NCBI GenBank assembly: GCA_000701725.1
Contig: JNJQ01000001.1
Location: 1-64,000 of the forward strand
Direction: 5' to 3'
Origin: Erysipelotrichaceae bacterium NK3D112
GTDB lineage: Bacteria; Bacillota_I; Bacilli_A; Erysipelotrichales; Erysipelotrichaceae
Length of the DNA stretch: 64,000 bases
Shown: one piece after another, positions 35,818 to 44,689 of the stretch
How the letters are laid out: each line of letters begins with the position of its first letter
Numbering within the stretch: the first letter of the stretch is position 1
Position numbers and translations under genes: made by a program
Notes under the pieces: generated by a model
What the model was told of the DNA's origin: nothing
Seen by the model: the letters and a program-made list of their open reading frames with translations, nothing else
The model's database searches: none

Positions 35818-36591
35818 ATGAATATTCTCATTGCGAATGATGACGGCATTGAATCGGAAGGCCTGCGTGTTCTGGTCGATGCCCTCAGGGATGAATATGA
35901 TGTTTACGTGGCTGCGCCGATGTCGCAGCGCAGCGCATTCTCGCACAGCGTCACTTATTTTTACAAAAATAACCGAGCTGAAAAACGTGAGATTGCCGGC
36001 ACGAAAGGGGCATATGCGATCGACGGCACACCTGCTGACTGCACCTATTACGGCATTAACGGACTGTTCGGCGTGAAGATGGATCTGGTTGTCTCAGGCA
36101 TCAACGTGGGCCGCAATCTGGCAAGCGATGTCATCTACTCCGGCACCGTCGCGGCAGCCGGCGAGGCATTAATCCATCATATTCCCGGCATTGCCGTTTC
36201 GCTTTGTTCCTATACCGGAGGAGATTTCACTCCCGCTGCGGAAGCGGTGAAACAGATCATACCGTTTTATATGAACCATCCGGACAGGGAGAATTTCATT
36301 CTCAATATCAATGTGCCCGCACTTTCCGCCGAAAACATCCGTGGAATCCGGGTCACCGATCTTCATGATCATTCCGATTACAGCCGCCCGGTTGAGAAAA
36401 AAGAGAAAGACGGTGTGCTGTATCTTTCCATTGAAGATGATATGACGAAAGATCCGCCAAGCTCGAGAAAACGGATCACCGATGTGGAAGCGGTGGAAGC
36501 GGGATATATCGCAGTCACCCCGCTGTATTATGATCTTTGCGCAAGGAAGATCATCGATACGCTTGAAGTTCTTGAAACAGAAACAGAGTAA
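35818..36591 (+). CDS. surE: 5'/3'-nucleotidase SurE
   Basis: Protein of 257 residues beginning MNILIANDDGIESEGL with the metal-binding pair D8-D9. It then has APMSQRSAFSHSVT, AIDGTPADCTYYGI, the SGINVGRNLASDVIYSGTVAAAGEA block and VTPLYYDLCA near the end. All conserved SurE segments are present. The enzyme removes phosphate from nucleoside 5'- and 3'-monophosphates and is linked to survival in stationary phase. GAAGGAA lies before the ATG. It heads a four-gene run ending at the terminator at 39487. Confidence 0.96.
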   Translation: MNILIANDDGIESEGLRVLVDALRDEYDVYVAAPMSQRSAFSHSVTYFYKNNRAEKREIAGTKGAYAIDGTPADCTYYGINGLFGVKMDLVVSGINVGRNLASDVIYSGTVAAAGEALIHHIPGIAVSLCSYTGGDFTPAAEAVKQIIPFYMNHPDRENFILNINVPALSAENIRGIRVTDLHDHSDYSRPVEKKEKDGVLYLSIEDDMTKDPPSSRKRITDVEAVEAGYIAVTPLYYDLCARKIIDTLEVLETETE

Positions 36592-36598
36592 TCACAAC

Positions 36599-37501
36599 AT
36601 GCCATTTGAAATCAAAATCAGACAGACAGGAATTTTCCGCACAAGACTGAAAATCGAAAGACTCAATACCGTATCATGTGTCATCGGCATGCATGATCGT
36701 TTTCAGCGTTTCACCGACATGATCCCGAGTGAGGGATATCTGATCATTTATGATCCCGAACACATCGGCACCGGTGTGCGCATGCGCTATGCCGAAGATG
36801 AAACCGCGGAGACCGTATTGAGCGTGCCCGGCGTCACGACAAAATATGATATTGAACTGTTGATGAACCTTACCGCGGCGGTGATGAAAAAATGGCATAC
36901 CCGCACAATTGAATATGACGGATTCACATACAAAAGGGACGCGTTAAGCGAGCTTGGAGAAATACTCTGCGCAAAGAGCCGAAAAGTTCTCTCGGAGATA
37001 CATTCTGATTATGACAATGAGCTGCGCCTGGTTCATGGCGCTTTATGGCCGCTCGTGTTTGAGACGGATCAGATCCGCTCATATGCAAAAGAGGATGAAT
37101 GGGAGAAATTCGCCTCGCTTCTGCATGAATGCCAGTCAAGAAATCTTTACTGGTGCGCATGCCATGTGTTCCTGGATGATGATCAGAAGAATTATCAGGG
37201 TGTCATGACCATCACATGCGGCATTGACACGATCATTCCGTTAAAACCGGCACCGCCGGTGGATATGATCGATCCGGTCAGCGGAGACGCGATTGAATGC
37301 CGCAAATATCTGGCAAGAATCGTGACCGGTCCCAACAGACGGCCGATCATGCAGATGGAATATCATAAATTCCTGGAGATGATCCATGCCTGGGAAATGC
37401 CGCTGTATGACGCGCGCCATGTTGTATATCATGCGGATGAGGAAAAACTGCTTAAGGAAGCAGAGCGTCAGGAAGAGATGGAGGGGAAACCATGCTGGTG
37501 A
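36599..37501 (+). CDS. Conserved protein of unknown function
   Basis: Protein of 300 residues starting MPFEIKIRQTGIF, seven bases after the surE stop. There is no membrane segment or signal peptide. Notable segments are YLIIYDPEHIGTGVRM, LLMNLTAAVMKKWHTRTIEYDG, NLYWCACHVFLDDDQ and RIVTGPNRRPIMQMEYHKFL. From memory it may belong to a DUF4299-like group, but I cannot confirm that. No Shine-Dalgarno is obvious at ATG 36599, so translational coupling to surE is likely. The frame is open further upstream into surE (to 36482), but that part is a shadow of surE. Confidence 0.75.
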   Translation: MPFEIKIRQTGIFRTRLKIERLNTVSCVIGMHDRFQRFTDMIPSEGYLIIYDPEHIGTGVRMRYAEDETAETVLSVPGVTTKYDIELLMNLTAAVMKKWHTRTIEYDGFTYKRDALSELGEILCAKSRKVLSEIHSDYDNELRLVHGALWPLVFETDQIRSYAKEDEWEKFASLLHECQSRNLYWCACHVFLDDDQKNYQGVMTITCGIDTIIPLKPAPPVDMIDPVSGDAIECRKYLARIVTGPNRRPIMQMEYHKFLEMIHAWEMPLYDARHVVYHADEEKLLKEAERQEEMEGKPCW

Positions 37502-38637
37502 TCAGTAACGGGCTGATTCATGACGCGATCAACAGAGAACCCTATACAACGGGTATTCTCATTGAGAACGGAAAAATCATTGCCCTCACAAATGAAATCC
37601 CGGCTGATGCGCAGGTGATTGACGCATCAGGCAAAAACATCTGTCCGGGCTTTGTCGATGCGCATACCCATGTGGGTGTGTCCGGCACCGGAATCGGCTA
37701 TGAAGGAAGCGACTACAACGAGCTGAGCGATTATCTGACCCCTCAGCTGCGTGCCATCGACAGCGTCAATCCGTTTGATCCATCCTTTGCCAAAGCAAGA
37801 AACGCCGGTGTGACCACGGTCGCCACAGGTCCGGGCTCGGCCAATTCAATCGGCGGCATCTGGGCAGCCTTTAAAACAGTGGGCAAAAGCGCGGATCAGA
37901 TGGTGGTCCGCGATCCCATCGCAATGAAATGCGCCTTCGGTGAAAATCCCAAATCCGTTTACCGCACCAAGGGAATCAGTGCCCGCATGTCCAATGCAGC
38001 AAGAATCCGTGAAATGCTGTTTGCCTCAAAGCAGTATCTGGAAAAGAAAGAGGCGGCAGGGGATGATCCTTCCAAAATGCCTGCCTTTGATTTCAAAAAG
38101 GAAGCGATGATTCCGGTATTGAAAAAAGAAATCCCGCTCAAGGCGCATGCCCATCAGGCCAATGACATCCTGACCGCAATCCGTATTGCAAAGGAGTTTG
38201 ATCTGAAGCTCACACTGGAACATGTGACCGAAGGACATCTGATCGCTGATATCCTGGCAAAGGAAAACTATCCGCTGGCCGTCGGACCGACACTTTCGCA
38301 TGCCTCAAAACCGGAACTGAGAAACAAGTCATGGCAGACCGCAGGCATTCTGGCCAACAAGGGCTGTACGGTTTCGATCGTGACGGACCATCCGTTCTCG
38401 ATGATCAGCTATCTGCCTGTCTATGCAGGCTATTGCGTGAAAGAGGGGATGGACGCGTTTGATGCGCTGAAGGCAATCACGATCAATCCCGCCCGCCATA
38501 TTCTCTGCGAAGACAGAATCGGATCCATTGAAGCAGGTAAAGACGCGGATCTGGTGATCTATGAAGGCGATCTCTTCTCATCGCTCTCAGTGATTCACAA
38601 TGTGCTCATTGACGGATGCCCCATTTCCAATGAATAA
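37492..38637 (+). CDS. Amidohydrolase (imidazolonepropionase-like)
   Basis: Protein of 381 residues in the metal-dependent amidohydrolase superfamily. The small beta-sandwich ends with GKNICPGFVDAHTHVG (H58, H60), with further ligands in KAHAHQANDI, LEHVTEG and IVTDHPFS (the catalytic Asp). The closing segment GSIEAGKDADLVIYEGD is typical. It resembles the imidazolonepropionase-like branch; the substrate is unknown. Its ATG overlaps the end of the previous gene by ten bases, and GGAGG lies just before, so it is part of the surE operon. Confidence 0.92.
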   Translation: MLVISNGLIHDAINREPYTTGILIENGKIIALTNEIPADAQVIDASGKNICPGFVDAHTHVGVSGTGIGYEGSDYNELSDYLTPQLRAIDSVNPFDPSFAKARNAGVTTVATGPGSANSIGGIWAAFKTVGKSADQMVVRDPIAMKCAFGENPKSVYRTKGISARMSNAARIREMLFASKQYLEKKEAAGDDPSKMPAFDFKKEAMIPVLKKEIPLKAHAHQANDILTAIRIAKEFDLKLTLEHVTEGHLIADILAKENYPLAVGPTLSHASKPELRNKSWQTAGILANKGCTVSIVTDHPFSMISYLPVYAGYCVKEGMDAFDALKAITINPARHILCEDRIGSIEAGKDADLVIYEGDLFSSLSVIHNVLIDGCPISNE

Positions 38638-38657
38638 ACAGGAACGGAAAAATACAT

Positions 38658-39479
38658 ATGAAAAAAGACTATAAGATTGTCGTTGCGGACATTGACCGCA
38701 CTCTGCGCGATCGCGGTTATGATTTCGGCGAGATCAACCGCAAGGCGATGCAGGAGCTCCACAAGCGCGGCGTATTGATCGGCTTAGCCAGCGGCAGACC
38801 GCTCTGGCAGCACCTGCTCGATCATGCCGAGGAATGGAAGCTCGGCTTCCAGTTTGATTTCATCATCGGCCTTAACGGCGGTGAGATCTATGACAGCCGA
38901 AAAAACGAGACCGTCAAACTCAATCCTCTGATGCCTGAAACAATCAAGGAAATCATCACCGGCATGGAGCCCACCCAGTGCAATCCGTTCATCTATAGAG
39001 AAGGGTATATGCTGGCAAGATGGGACGACGAACTGCTGCAGGCTTCCGCAAAGCGCAATCAGAATGAATCCCGTGTTGTGAAAAATGTCGAGGAGTTCTG
39101 GGAGGAACCCGTCGGCAAGATCATGTACAGAACCCACTCTGCCGAAGAAATGGATGAAACGGTAGTGCCGCTTGCCAAAACGCTTGAGAACGACACATTC
39201 TTCTGCTTCAAGACCAGAGTCGATCTGCTCGAATTCCAGGACCGCCGCAACAATAAGGGCAATGCCGTGCAGGAATTCTGCAAAGCCAACAACATCGACA
39301 TGGCGGATGTGATGGCCTTCGGAGATGCCGAAAACGATCTGGAAATGATGAAGATGGCAGGCTATTCCGTATGCCTTTGCAACGGCATGAAGGAAAACAA
39401 GGAAATCGCCGATGCGATCACCGAATATCCGGCCCACGAAGACGGCTTCGGACGCTGGCTGTTCGACCATTATCTCTGA
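38658..39479 (+). CDS. HAD (Cof-type) phosphatase
   Basis: Protein of 273 residues. Motif I is VADIDRTLRDRG, with the usual Gly of DxDGT replaced by Arg. Motif II is LASGRPL, a C2 cap follows, RRNNKGNAVQEF gives the Lys, and FGDAENDLEMMKMAGYSVCLCNG is motif IV. It belongs to the Cof-type family of sugar-phosphate or flavin-nucleotide phosphatases. It starts 20 bases after the amidohydrolase stop and closes the operon. Confidence 0.92.
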   Translation: MKKDYKIVVADIDRTLRDRGYDFGEINRKAMQELHKRGVLIGLASGRPLWQHLLDHAEEWKLGFQFDFIIGLNGGEIYDSRKNETVKLNPLMPETIKEIITGMEPTQCNPFIYREGYMLARWDDELLQASAKRNQNESRVVKNVEEFWEEPVGKIMYRTHSAEEMDETVVPLAKTLENDTFFCFKTRVDLLEFQDRRNNKGNAVQEFCKANNIDMADVMAFGDAENDLEMMKMAGYSVCLCNGMKENKEIADAITEYPAHEDGFGRWLFDHYL

Positions 39480-39486
39480 ACAGAAT

Positions 39487-39516
39487 CCGTAATTTGTATG
39501 AATTACGGTTTTTTTC
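39487..39516 (+). terminator. Terminator of the surE operon
   Basis: Perfect 8-bp stem CCGTAATT/AATTACGG, loop TGTATG, followed by seven T. Confidence 0.9.
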
Positions 39517-39577
39517 TTCTCAGGCACTTGAAATGACATTCATGCAGTTATAATCAATCATTCCATCTCAGTTTTTC

Positions 39578-40531
39578 TTATTCTGAAAACTCCATCTCTA
39601 CGGTGTATTCCGGTGATACCGAAGCGATGATCGGCTGGAAGATCTCCCATGTTTTCAATACCGCAAACTCATCGGCCTGAATGAGCAGATCATCCTGGTT
39701 CAGCCGCTCTTCCATCGCGCTCATCACGCTCTTTTCCAGCTCATTGCTTTCTTCGGTAGTCAGTTTAATATCCCCGAAGGCAAGCCATCCTTTTTCCGTA
39801 TCCTGGAATTCCGTTCTGGAAAGATCCGGATTCACATACTGCAATACAGCATGCGGAATCAGAATATTGACCGTGCGGTTAAAGAGATCGGTACGGATAT
39901 GTTTTGCGTCAATCTTTGAAAGATCGACGGTATAGACGCCTGTGCCGTAATAGGTGACATCCTTGACCTTGGAGAAGATGGCAAGATTGCCCAGCCCGCT
40001 TTTGGTGATGGTGGTGGGGATGGAAAGGGGCTGTTCCATGACAATCAGCTCGGAATGCTCACTGGCTGCCTCAAGCACCGCTTCCTCAAATTCAACCGAG
40101 GAAGGACCCGAAGGCTCTTCGGTTTCCGCCGGTGTTTCTGTTTGGGCATTCATCATATTCTGATACATCCTGTCCAGGATGAAGTATGCAATCAGCATTC
40201 CGCACAAAAGACCGATCAGAGCGCCTTTGAGAAAATCATTCCATCTGATTTTGCCGGTGTTTTTCAAAGCGGCCGCTGCCGCACCGGCTGCCAGAGCTGC
40301 GATCTGTTCGCTCTGTGCTTCCTTTTCAGCCGCAAGCTTTTCCTCTTCCTCTTTGGCTTTCCGTGCTGCTTCCTCTTTTTCTGCTTCCGCTGCTGCATGA
40401 GCTTTCTCAGCATCTTCGGCTGCTTTCTGTTTTTTCTTTTTAATTGCTTCGGCATCCTTTGCCTGCTCACGTGTCTTTTGCGATTCGGTGAGTTCGGCTC
40501 TGGATTCCACTTTTATATTGTCTTTACTCAT
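39578..40531 (-). CDS. DUF4230 membrane protein with a charged coiled-coil N-terminus
   Basis: Protein of 317 residues. Residues 1-90 are an Ala/Glu/Lys-rich probable coiled coil. One membrane segment (about 104-124, FLKGALIGLLCGMLIAYFIL) follows, then an extracytoplasmic DUF4230 domain with LIVMEQPLSIPTTI, TGVYTVDLSKIDAKHI and ILIPHAVLQYVNPDLSRTEF. The family is of unknown function. It is monocistronic, with GAGGAT before the ATG, and is divergent from the OYE-family operon. The low-complexity N-terminus explains the long antisense open frames here. Confidence 0.88.
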   Translation of the reverse strand: MSKDNIKVESRAELTESQKTREQAKDAEAIKKKKQKAAEDAEKAHAAAEAEKEEAARKAKEEEEKLAAEKEAQSEQIAALAAGAAAAALKNTGKIRWNDFLKGALIGLLCGMLIAYFILDRMYQNMMNAQTETPAETEEPSGPSSVEFEEAVLEAASEHSELIVMEQPLSIPTTITKSGLGNLAIFSKVKDVTYYGTGVYTVDLSKIDAKHIRTDLFNRTVNILIPHAVLQYVNPDLSRTEFQDTEKGWLAFGDIKLTTEESNELEKSVMSAMEERLNQDDLLIQADEFAVLKTWEIFQPIIASVSPEYTVEMEFSE

Positions 40532-40633
40532 ATGCTTATCCTCATCTTCATCCTATCATGATCGAGATGAGTGTGTATCAGACAAAAAGATCATAAAAAG
40601 AAAGTATAATAATCCGCATAAGGAGATCTGATT

Positions 40634-41614
40634 ATGACAGTATTGACAGACCCGTTTGTTTCAAAGAAATTCAGCCTGAAAAACAGGCTGGTCATGCCGC
40701 CGATGGCGACCGGAAAATCCGATGACGGAAAGGTTTCAGAGAACCTGCTCGCATATTATGACGAAAAGACAAAAGGCGGAAAGATCGGCCTTGTGATTGT
40801 TGAACATGAATATATCCTTGCCGAAGGAAAAGCCAGTGAAAACCAGATGTCAGTCAGTGATGACAGCGATATCGAAGGTCTGAAAAAGCTTGCGGATGTG
40901 ATCCATGCCAATGGCTCCAAGGCATTCCTGCAGATCAACCATGCCGGCGGAAAGGCAGTGATCAAAGAACCGAAATCAGCCGGAGCGGTTGAGTTTGCCA
41001 GACGCAATGAGCCCGCAGTTTTGGCAAAAATGATGACGCAGGACGATATCGATCATGTGATTGAGAGCTTTGCGAAATCAGCTTCCCGCTGCAAGGCTGC
41101 CGGCTTTGACGGAGTGGAAATCCACGCTGCCCACGGCTATCTGCTTTCCCAGTTTTACTCGCCGCTTTATAATCCGAGAACCGATGCCTATAACGGCACA
41201 ACAATTGAAGGCAGAACCAGACTGCATTGCGAAGTGATCAAAGCCGTGCGCAGGGCGGTCGGTGAGGATTATCCGGTTGCCATCCGCTTTGGCGCGGTGG
41301 AGGATCTTGAAGGCGGCGCAGCAGCGGAAGAGGCACCGCTTGCCGCAAAACGCTTTGAGGAAGCAGGCGCTGATCTGATTGATGTGTCCGGCGGAATGAG
41401 CGGCTATATCCGTCCGCTTGTCAAAGACGCGGGCTATTTCAGAAATGAAACCGACGCCATCCGCAAGGCGGTCAATATCCCCGTGATCACAGCCGGCGGG
41501 ATTGAAACCCGTGAGCAGGCTGACGAACTTCTTGCCTCATATCAGATCGATCTGATCGGAGTTGCCAGAGCCATTCTGAAAGATTCAGCGTGGGCTGAAA
41601 AGAATATGGATTGA
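40634..41614 (+). CDS. NADH:flavin oxidoreductase (old yellow enzyme family)
   Basis: FMN-binding TIM barrel of 326 residues. It opens PFVSKKFSLKNRLVMPPMATGK, has LQINHAGGKA and the GVEIHAAHGYLLSQFYSPLYNPRTDAY block with the paired His of the active site, and ends with ITAGGIETREQADELL and GVARAILKDSAWAEK. It is the short, single-domain type with no FAD or iron-sulfur domain. It reduces activated double bonds of enones or nitro compounds with NAD(P)H. AAGGAGA lies before the ATG. It is first in a three-gene operon with a hydrolase and a DUF1287 protein. Confidence 0.95.
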   Translation: MTVLTDPFVSKKFSLKNRLVMPPMATGKSDDGKVSENLLAYYDEKTKGGKIGLVIVEHEYILAEGKASENQMSVSDDSDIEGLKKLADVIHANGSKAFLQINHAGGKAVIKEPKSAGAVEFARRNEPAVLAKMMTQDDIDHVIESFAKSASRCKAAGFDGVEIHAAHGYLLSQFYSPLYNPRTDAYNGTTIEGRTRLHCEVIKAVRRAVGEDYPVAIRFGAVEDLEGGAAAEEAPLAAKRFEEAGADLIDVSGGMSGYIRPLVKDAGYFRNETDAIRKAVNIPVITAGGIETREQADELLASYQIDLIGVARAILKDSAWAEKNMD

Positions 41615-41616
41615 AT

Positions 41617-42363
41617 ATGATGAAAGAACTGTGTTTTGAAAGGGACGGCAAAAAGATTTACGGCCATCTTCACTTGCCCAAAGGAAAGGACCCTTTCCCT
41701 ATGGTTATCATCTGCCATGGCTTTGGCGCTGATCTGAATGATCATGAATATTACGCGACAATCTTTGCGCGCAAGGGCATCGCTGCCTATTGTTTTGATT
41801 TCATCGGCGGAGGACCGAAGGTGAAAAGCGATGGAAAGATGACCGAAATGTCCGTGCTGAGTGAAGTGAAGGATCTCAATACCGTGATTGACGGCATCCG
41901 GAAACTGCCTGAGACAGACAAAGAAAATCTGTATCTGATGGGCGGCTCCCAGGGCGGCTATGTCATTACCTATGTTGCAGATCAGAGAAGCGATGAGATC
42001 CGCGGTCTGATTCCGCTTTATCCGGCTTATGTGATCCGTGATTTTGTCAGAAACCTTCTGAAAAACAAAGACGGCATTCCCGAAACATTCCGCTGCCTTG
42101 GCTGCACGGTTTCCTCGCTTTATGCGACAGACGCGCTGTCCGTTGACATCTATGAGCACATGCGTTATCCGGGAAAGGTTCGGATCATCCATGGCACGGC
42201 CGACTCCCTTGTGCCCATTGAATATTCCGAGCGGGCAGTAAAGATTTTCAAAGATGCCGAGCTGATCCGCGTTCGGGGCGCGGACCACGGTTTCTATGAA
42301 AAAGATGAAGTTCTGGTTTCAGAGCTTGCGGTTGAATTCGTGAAAGATACAATGAGATTATGA
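41617..42363 (+). CDS. Alpha/beta hydrolase (esterase-like)
   Basis: Protein of 248 residues with an alpha/beta-hydrolase fold: FPMVIICHGFGADLNDHEYYA as the oxyanion region, the nucleophile elbow GGSQGGYV, HGTADSLVPIEYSE with the acid, and RGADHGFYE with the His. It resembles BD-FAE or cinnamoyl esterase-type hydrolases. The start follows two bases after the OYE stop (ATG 41617; a TTG at 41611 is in frame). Its stop overlaps the next gene by four bases (ATGA). The operon context suggests processing of an ester whose product is reduced by the flavoenzyme, an inference. Confidence 0.93.
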   Translation: MMKELCFERDGKKIYGHLHLPKGKDPFPMVIICHGFGADLNDHEYYATIFARKGIAAYCFDFIGGGPKVKSDGKMTEMSVLSEVKDLNTVIDGIRKLPETDKENLYLMGGSQGGYVITYVADQRSDEIRGLIPLYPAYVIRDFVRNLLKNKDGIPETFRCLGCTVSSLYATDALSVDIYEHMRYPGKVRIIHGTADSLVPIEYSERAVKIFKDAELIRVRGADHGFYEKDEVLVSELAVEFVKDTMRL

Positions 42364-43028
42364 AGAAACTGAAACCCCGGAAACTGAGAATGATCATCCT
42401 TGCGGTTTTCGTGCTGCTTCTGATCATACTGTGTCTGCTGTATCTGCTGCCGCCAAGCGACCGCAGACTGCCGGACCGTTACAGCGGAAAGATCCCCGCT
42501 TATGTCAGTGAGCTTGATCAGGACGGGGACGGCATTGACGATCAGACGGATATCCTGCAAAGCGCATGGGAATATCTCGCAACCCGTCCTGAATACAAAA
42601 GCCGCTATTATGACGGCGGTTATCCGGATGACGGATACGGGGTATGCACGGATGTCGTGGCGTTTGCCTTGAAAGGTGCGGGCTATGATCTTTCGGCTCT
42701 CGTGGATCATGATATCCGGACCAATTATGATGATTACAATGTGGAGACACCCGATGCCAATATCGATTTCCGCAGAGTCAGAAATCTGATCGTCTATTTC
42801 CAACATCACGCGCTTTCCCTGAGTACCGACCCGAATGAAACAGGCGAATGGCAGGGCGGGGATATCGTGATTTTCAAGGAACATATCGGCATTGTTTCAG
42901 ACCGCCGCAACCGCTTCGGTGTTCCGTATCTGATCCATCATTACGGACCGTTTCAGCGCTATTACGAAGAGGATGTTCTGTCCATGCGCACTGACATTCT
43001 CGGCCATTACCGCTTCATCGGTGAATGA
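42360..43028 (+). CDS. Membrane-anchored DUF1287 protein (NlpC/P60-like)
   Basis: Protein of 222 residues with a basic start and one membrane anchor (about 9-30), then an external DUF1287 domain. GVCTDVVAFALKGAGYDL presents the candidate catalytic Cys. DHDIRTNYDDYNVETPDANIDFRRVRNL follows, then GDIVIFKEHIGIVSDRRNRFGVP with the His and LIHHYGP. The family is related to papain-like cell-wall amidases. A calcium-binding-like DQDGDGIDD segment precedes the domain. It is coupled to the hydrolase gene by ATGA overlap. Confidence 0.92.
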   Translation: MKKLKPRKLRMIILAVFVLLLIILCLLYLLPPSDRRLPDRYSGKIPAYVSELDQDGDGIDDQTDILQSAWEYLATRPEYKSRYYDGGYPDDGYGVCTDVVAFALKGAGYDLSALVDHDIRTNYDDYNVETPDANIDFRRVRNLIVYFQHHALSLSTDPNETGEWQGGDIVIFKEHIGIVSDRRNRFGVPYLIHHYGPFQRYYEEDVLSMRTDILGHYRFIGE

Positions 43029-43064
43029 CCTCATGGGCAGTTCCATCCAATTCAGAATGATTTA

Positions 43065-43112
43065 AAAACCTCATCGCACAGTCTGATCTGACAGACTGTA
43101 TGAAGAGGTTTC
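43065..43112. terminator. Bidirectional terminator between the DUF1287 and HxlR genes
   Basis: Long imperfect hairpin: outer stem AAACCTC/GAGGTTT and inner stem CACAGTCTG/CAGACTGT, with T-rich flank on the plus strand and A-rich flank on the other side. Confidence 0.75.
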
Positions 43113-43114
43113 TT

Positions 43115-43441
43115 TCATTTCAAATTGGTTTTGTATTCTGTGCCGAACTCCGCCATGGCATTGATGATTGGACGCATCATATTGCCAAGCTCACTCAGCG
43201 CATATTCCACTTTCGGAGGATTTTCGTCATATACGGTTCTGGTAATGATGCCGTCCTCCTCCATGGAACGCAGAGATTCGGTGAGAACCTTGTTTGAAAT
43301 CCCGTCGAGATCTCTTTTCAGCTCATTGAAACGCCATGGCCTTGCAATGAGGTTTCTGAGAATCAGCAGCTTCCATTTTGAACCGATCAGCTGCACAGTG
43401 GTCGCCACCGGACATTCAGGCAGTTGGTCTCTTGTTTTCAT
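43115..43441 (-). CDS. HxlR-family winged-helix regulator
   Basis: Protein of 108 residues with the HxlR fold: CPVATTVQLIGSKWKLLILRNLIARPWRFNELKRDLDGISNKVLTESLRSMEEDGIITR and the wing ENPPKVEYALSELG. Cys10 in PECPV matches the redox-active N-terminal Cys of YodB, CatR and HypR, which sense quinones, diamide or hypochlorite. CAGGAGG precedes ATG 43441 (an ATG at 43465 is in frame but badly spaced). It is divergent from a nitroreductase, the common YodB-type arrangement. The 23-bp site between the two genes recurs upstream of the lectin/macrodomain/SirTM operon. Confidence 0.93.
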   Translation of the reverse strand: MKTRDQLPECPVATTVQLIGSKWKLLILRNLIARPWRFNELKRDLDGISNKVLTESLRSMEEDGIITRTVYDENPPKVEYALSELGNMMRPIINAMAEFGTEYKTNLK

Positions 43442-43476
43442 CGGCACCTCCTGATGATTTGCCATAACTATACCAT

Positions 43477-43499
43477 GGTTACAAAAAGGTGCGTACTTT
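43477..43499. promoter_or_regulatory. Candidate HxlR operator, copy 1
   Basis: GGTTACAAAAA-G-GTGCGTACTTT lies between the divergent HxlR and nitroreductase genes. It recurs at 44690-44712 with a single changed base. It abuts a probable nitroreductase promoter (-10-like AAGAAT at 43520-43525). Confidence 0.75.
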
Positions 43500-43554
43500 T
43501 TCCAGGTTTGCGGACATGCAAGAATACCAGTGCGCAGAAAAGGAGAATTTGTTT

Positions 43555-44130
43555 ATGAAGGAAATGATTGACCTGATCAGAAACAGACGCACAGTACGGA
43601 AATACCGTACTGAACAGATTAAAGAGGAGGAGCTTGAAAAGATCCTTGAAGCCGGTCTTTGCGCGCCAAGTGCCGGAAATATGCAGAGGGTGAAAATTGT
43701 CGCTTTGCAGAACCGTGAGATTTCAGATCATCTTGGCAGGATTAATGTCAGTGTGATGAAACGACCTGCATCCGCGCATGTTTCAGACGAACAGCCAAGC
43801 ATCATCGATGATCCTTCCATTCCAAGCGGTTTTTACAACGCTCCCACGGTATGCATCATCTTTAACCGCATAGAAGGAAAATACAGCATTTCCGATTCAT
43901 TCTGCACGGCTGAAAACATGATTCTTGAGGCAAGTGATCTCGGTGTTGCGAGTGCCATCATCGGCCGGGCGGAAGAGACATTCGAATCTGAATACGGCCG
44001 CGCATTAATGAATGAGTGGGGCATTGAACCGGATTATACAGCCCGCTGCTTTGTATTGCTGGGCTATATTGACGGGGTTTATCCTTCCATGAAACCGCGT
44101 AAGGAAAACCGTGTCAGGATTATCAGGTGA
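43555..44130 (+). CDS. Nitroreductase family protein
   Basis: FMN-dependent protein of 191 residues starting MKEMIDLIRNRRTVRKYRTEQI, with GLCAPSAGNMQRVKIVAL as the FMN-binding block and the C-terminal LLGYIDGVYPSMKPRKENRVRIIR. The family reduces nitroaromatics, quinones or flavins with NAD(P)H. ATG 43489 is in frame, but AAAAGGAG eight bases before ATG 43555 decides the start. It is divergent from the HxlR regulator, a pairing that usually means induction by quinones or other electrophiles. A frameshifted flavin-fold gene follows two bases after its stop. Confidence 0.94.
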   Translation: MKEMIDLIRNRRTVRKYRTEQIKEEELEKILEAGLCAPSAGNMQRVKIVALQNREISDHLGRINVSVMKRPASAHVSDEQPSIIDDPSIPSGFYNAPTVCIIFNRIEGKYSISDSFCTAENMILEASDLGVASAIIGRAEETFESEYGRALMNEWGIEPDYTARCFVLLGYIDGVYPSMKPRKENRVRIIR

Positions 44131-44132
44131 AT

Positions 44133-44683
44133 ATGAAAAAGCTTCTTATCGCAACGCTGTTTCTGCTTTGCGCATGCGCATCAGACCAAAGGGAGAAAGA
44201 GGAAATGAGTGATATAAATGAAATACTGGAATTCTTCCAGGCGCTGGATTATGAAAACGGACTGGAAGTGGTTGTGAAGACATTTGAGCGTTTTCCGCTT
44301 CAATATGCCGCAACTCTGGGACTTGACGGCAATGCGCAGGTCAGACCTTCGAGTTCAAATATGAAGAGGATGGCCTGCTGTATTTTGACACTGTCACTTT
44401 TTACACCTCCTACAAAGAACTGCTCGCCCATCCGTATATTCAGATCTGCGTCTGCGATCAGCCAACCATGACTTATGTCAGAGTCAGCGGGAAAGTGAAT
44501 TTTACGGATGATCCGGAAGTGATTGAAAAATGCTTTGAAAACAGTCCGGTACTGACATCACAGTTTGGAAACATGCGCGAGGTTGTGATCGGTTATTATC
44601 TGAGCGATGTTCAGACGGAGTTTGAATCATTCTCACCGCAGCTGACTCACCGCAGGTATACGCTTTCGGGCGGAAACGACTGA
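44133..44683 (+). pseudogene. Frameshifted pyridoxamine-5'-phosphate-oxidase-like lipoprotein
   Basis: The first frame (from ATG 44133) has a lipoprotein signal ending LLCACAS, then SDINEILEFFQALDYENGLEVVVKTF and YAATLGLDGNAQVRP. Near 44346 the frame should continue FEFKYEEDGLLYFDTVTFY, which is in another frame; that frame then joins MTYVRVSGKVNFTDDPEVIEK and runs to 44683. Loss of one base (CCTTTCG to CCTTCG) explains it. Joined, the protein is the short split-barrel flavin-binding fold common in anaerobes, here with an added lipoprotein signal. It lies two bases after the nitroreductase stop and was probably its operon partner. Confidence 0.8.
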
Positions 44684-44689
44684 AAAGCC

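Noticed and set aside
38784-39539. Minus-strand open frame of 251 codons over the HAD gene
   Set aside because: Antisense shadow without start signals; the plus strand carries complete HAD motifs.
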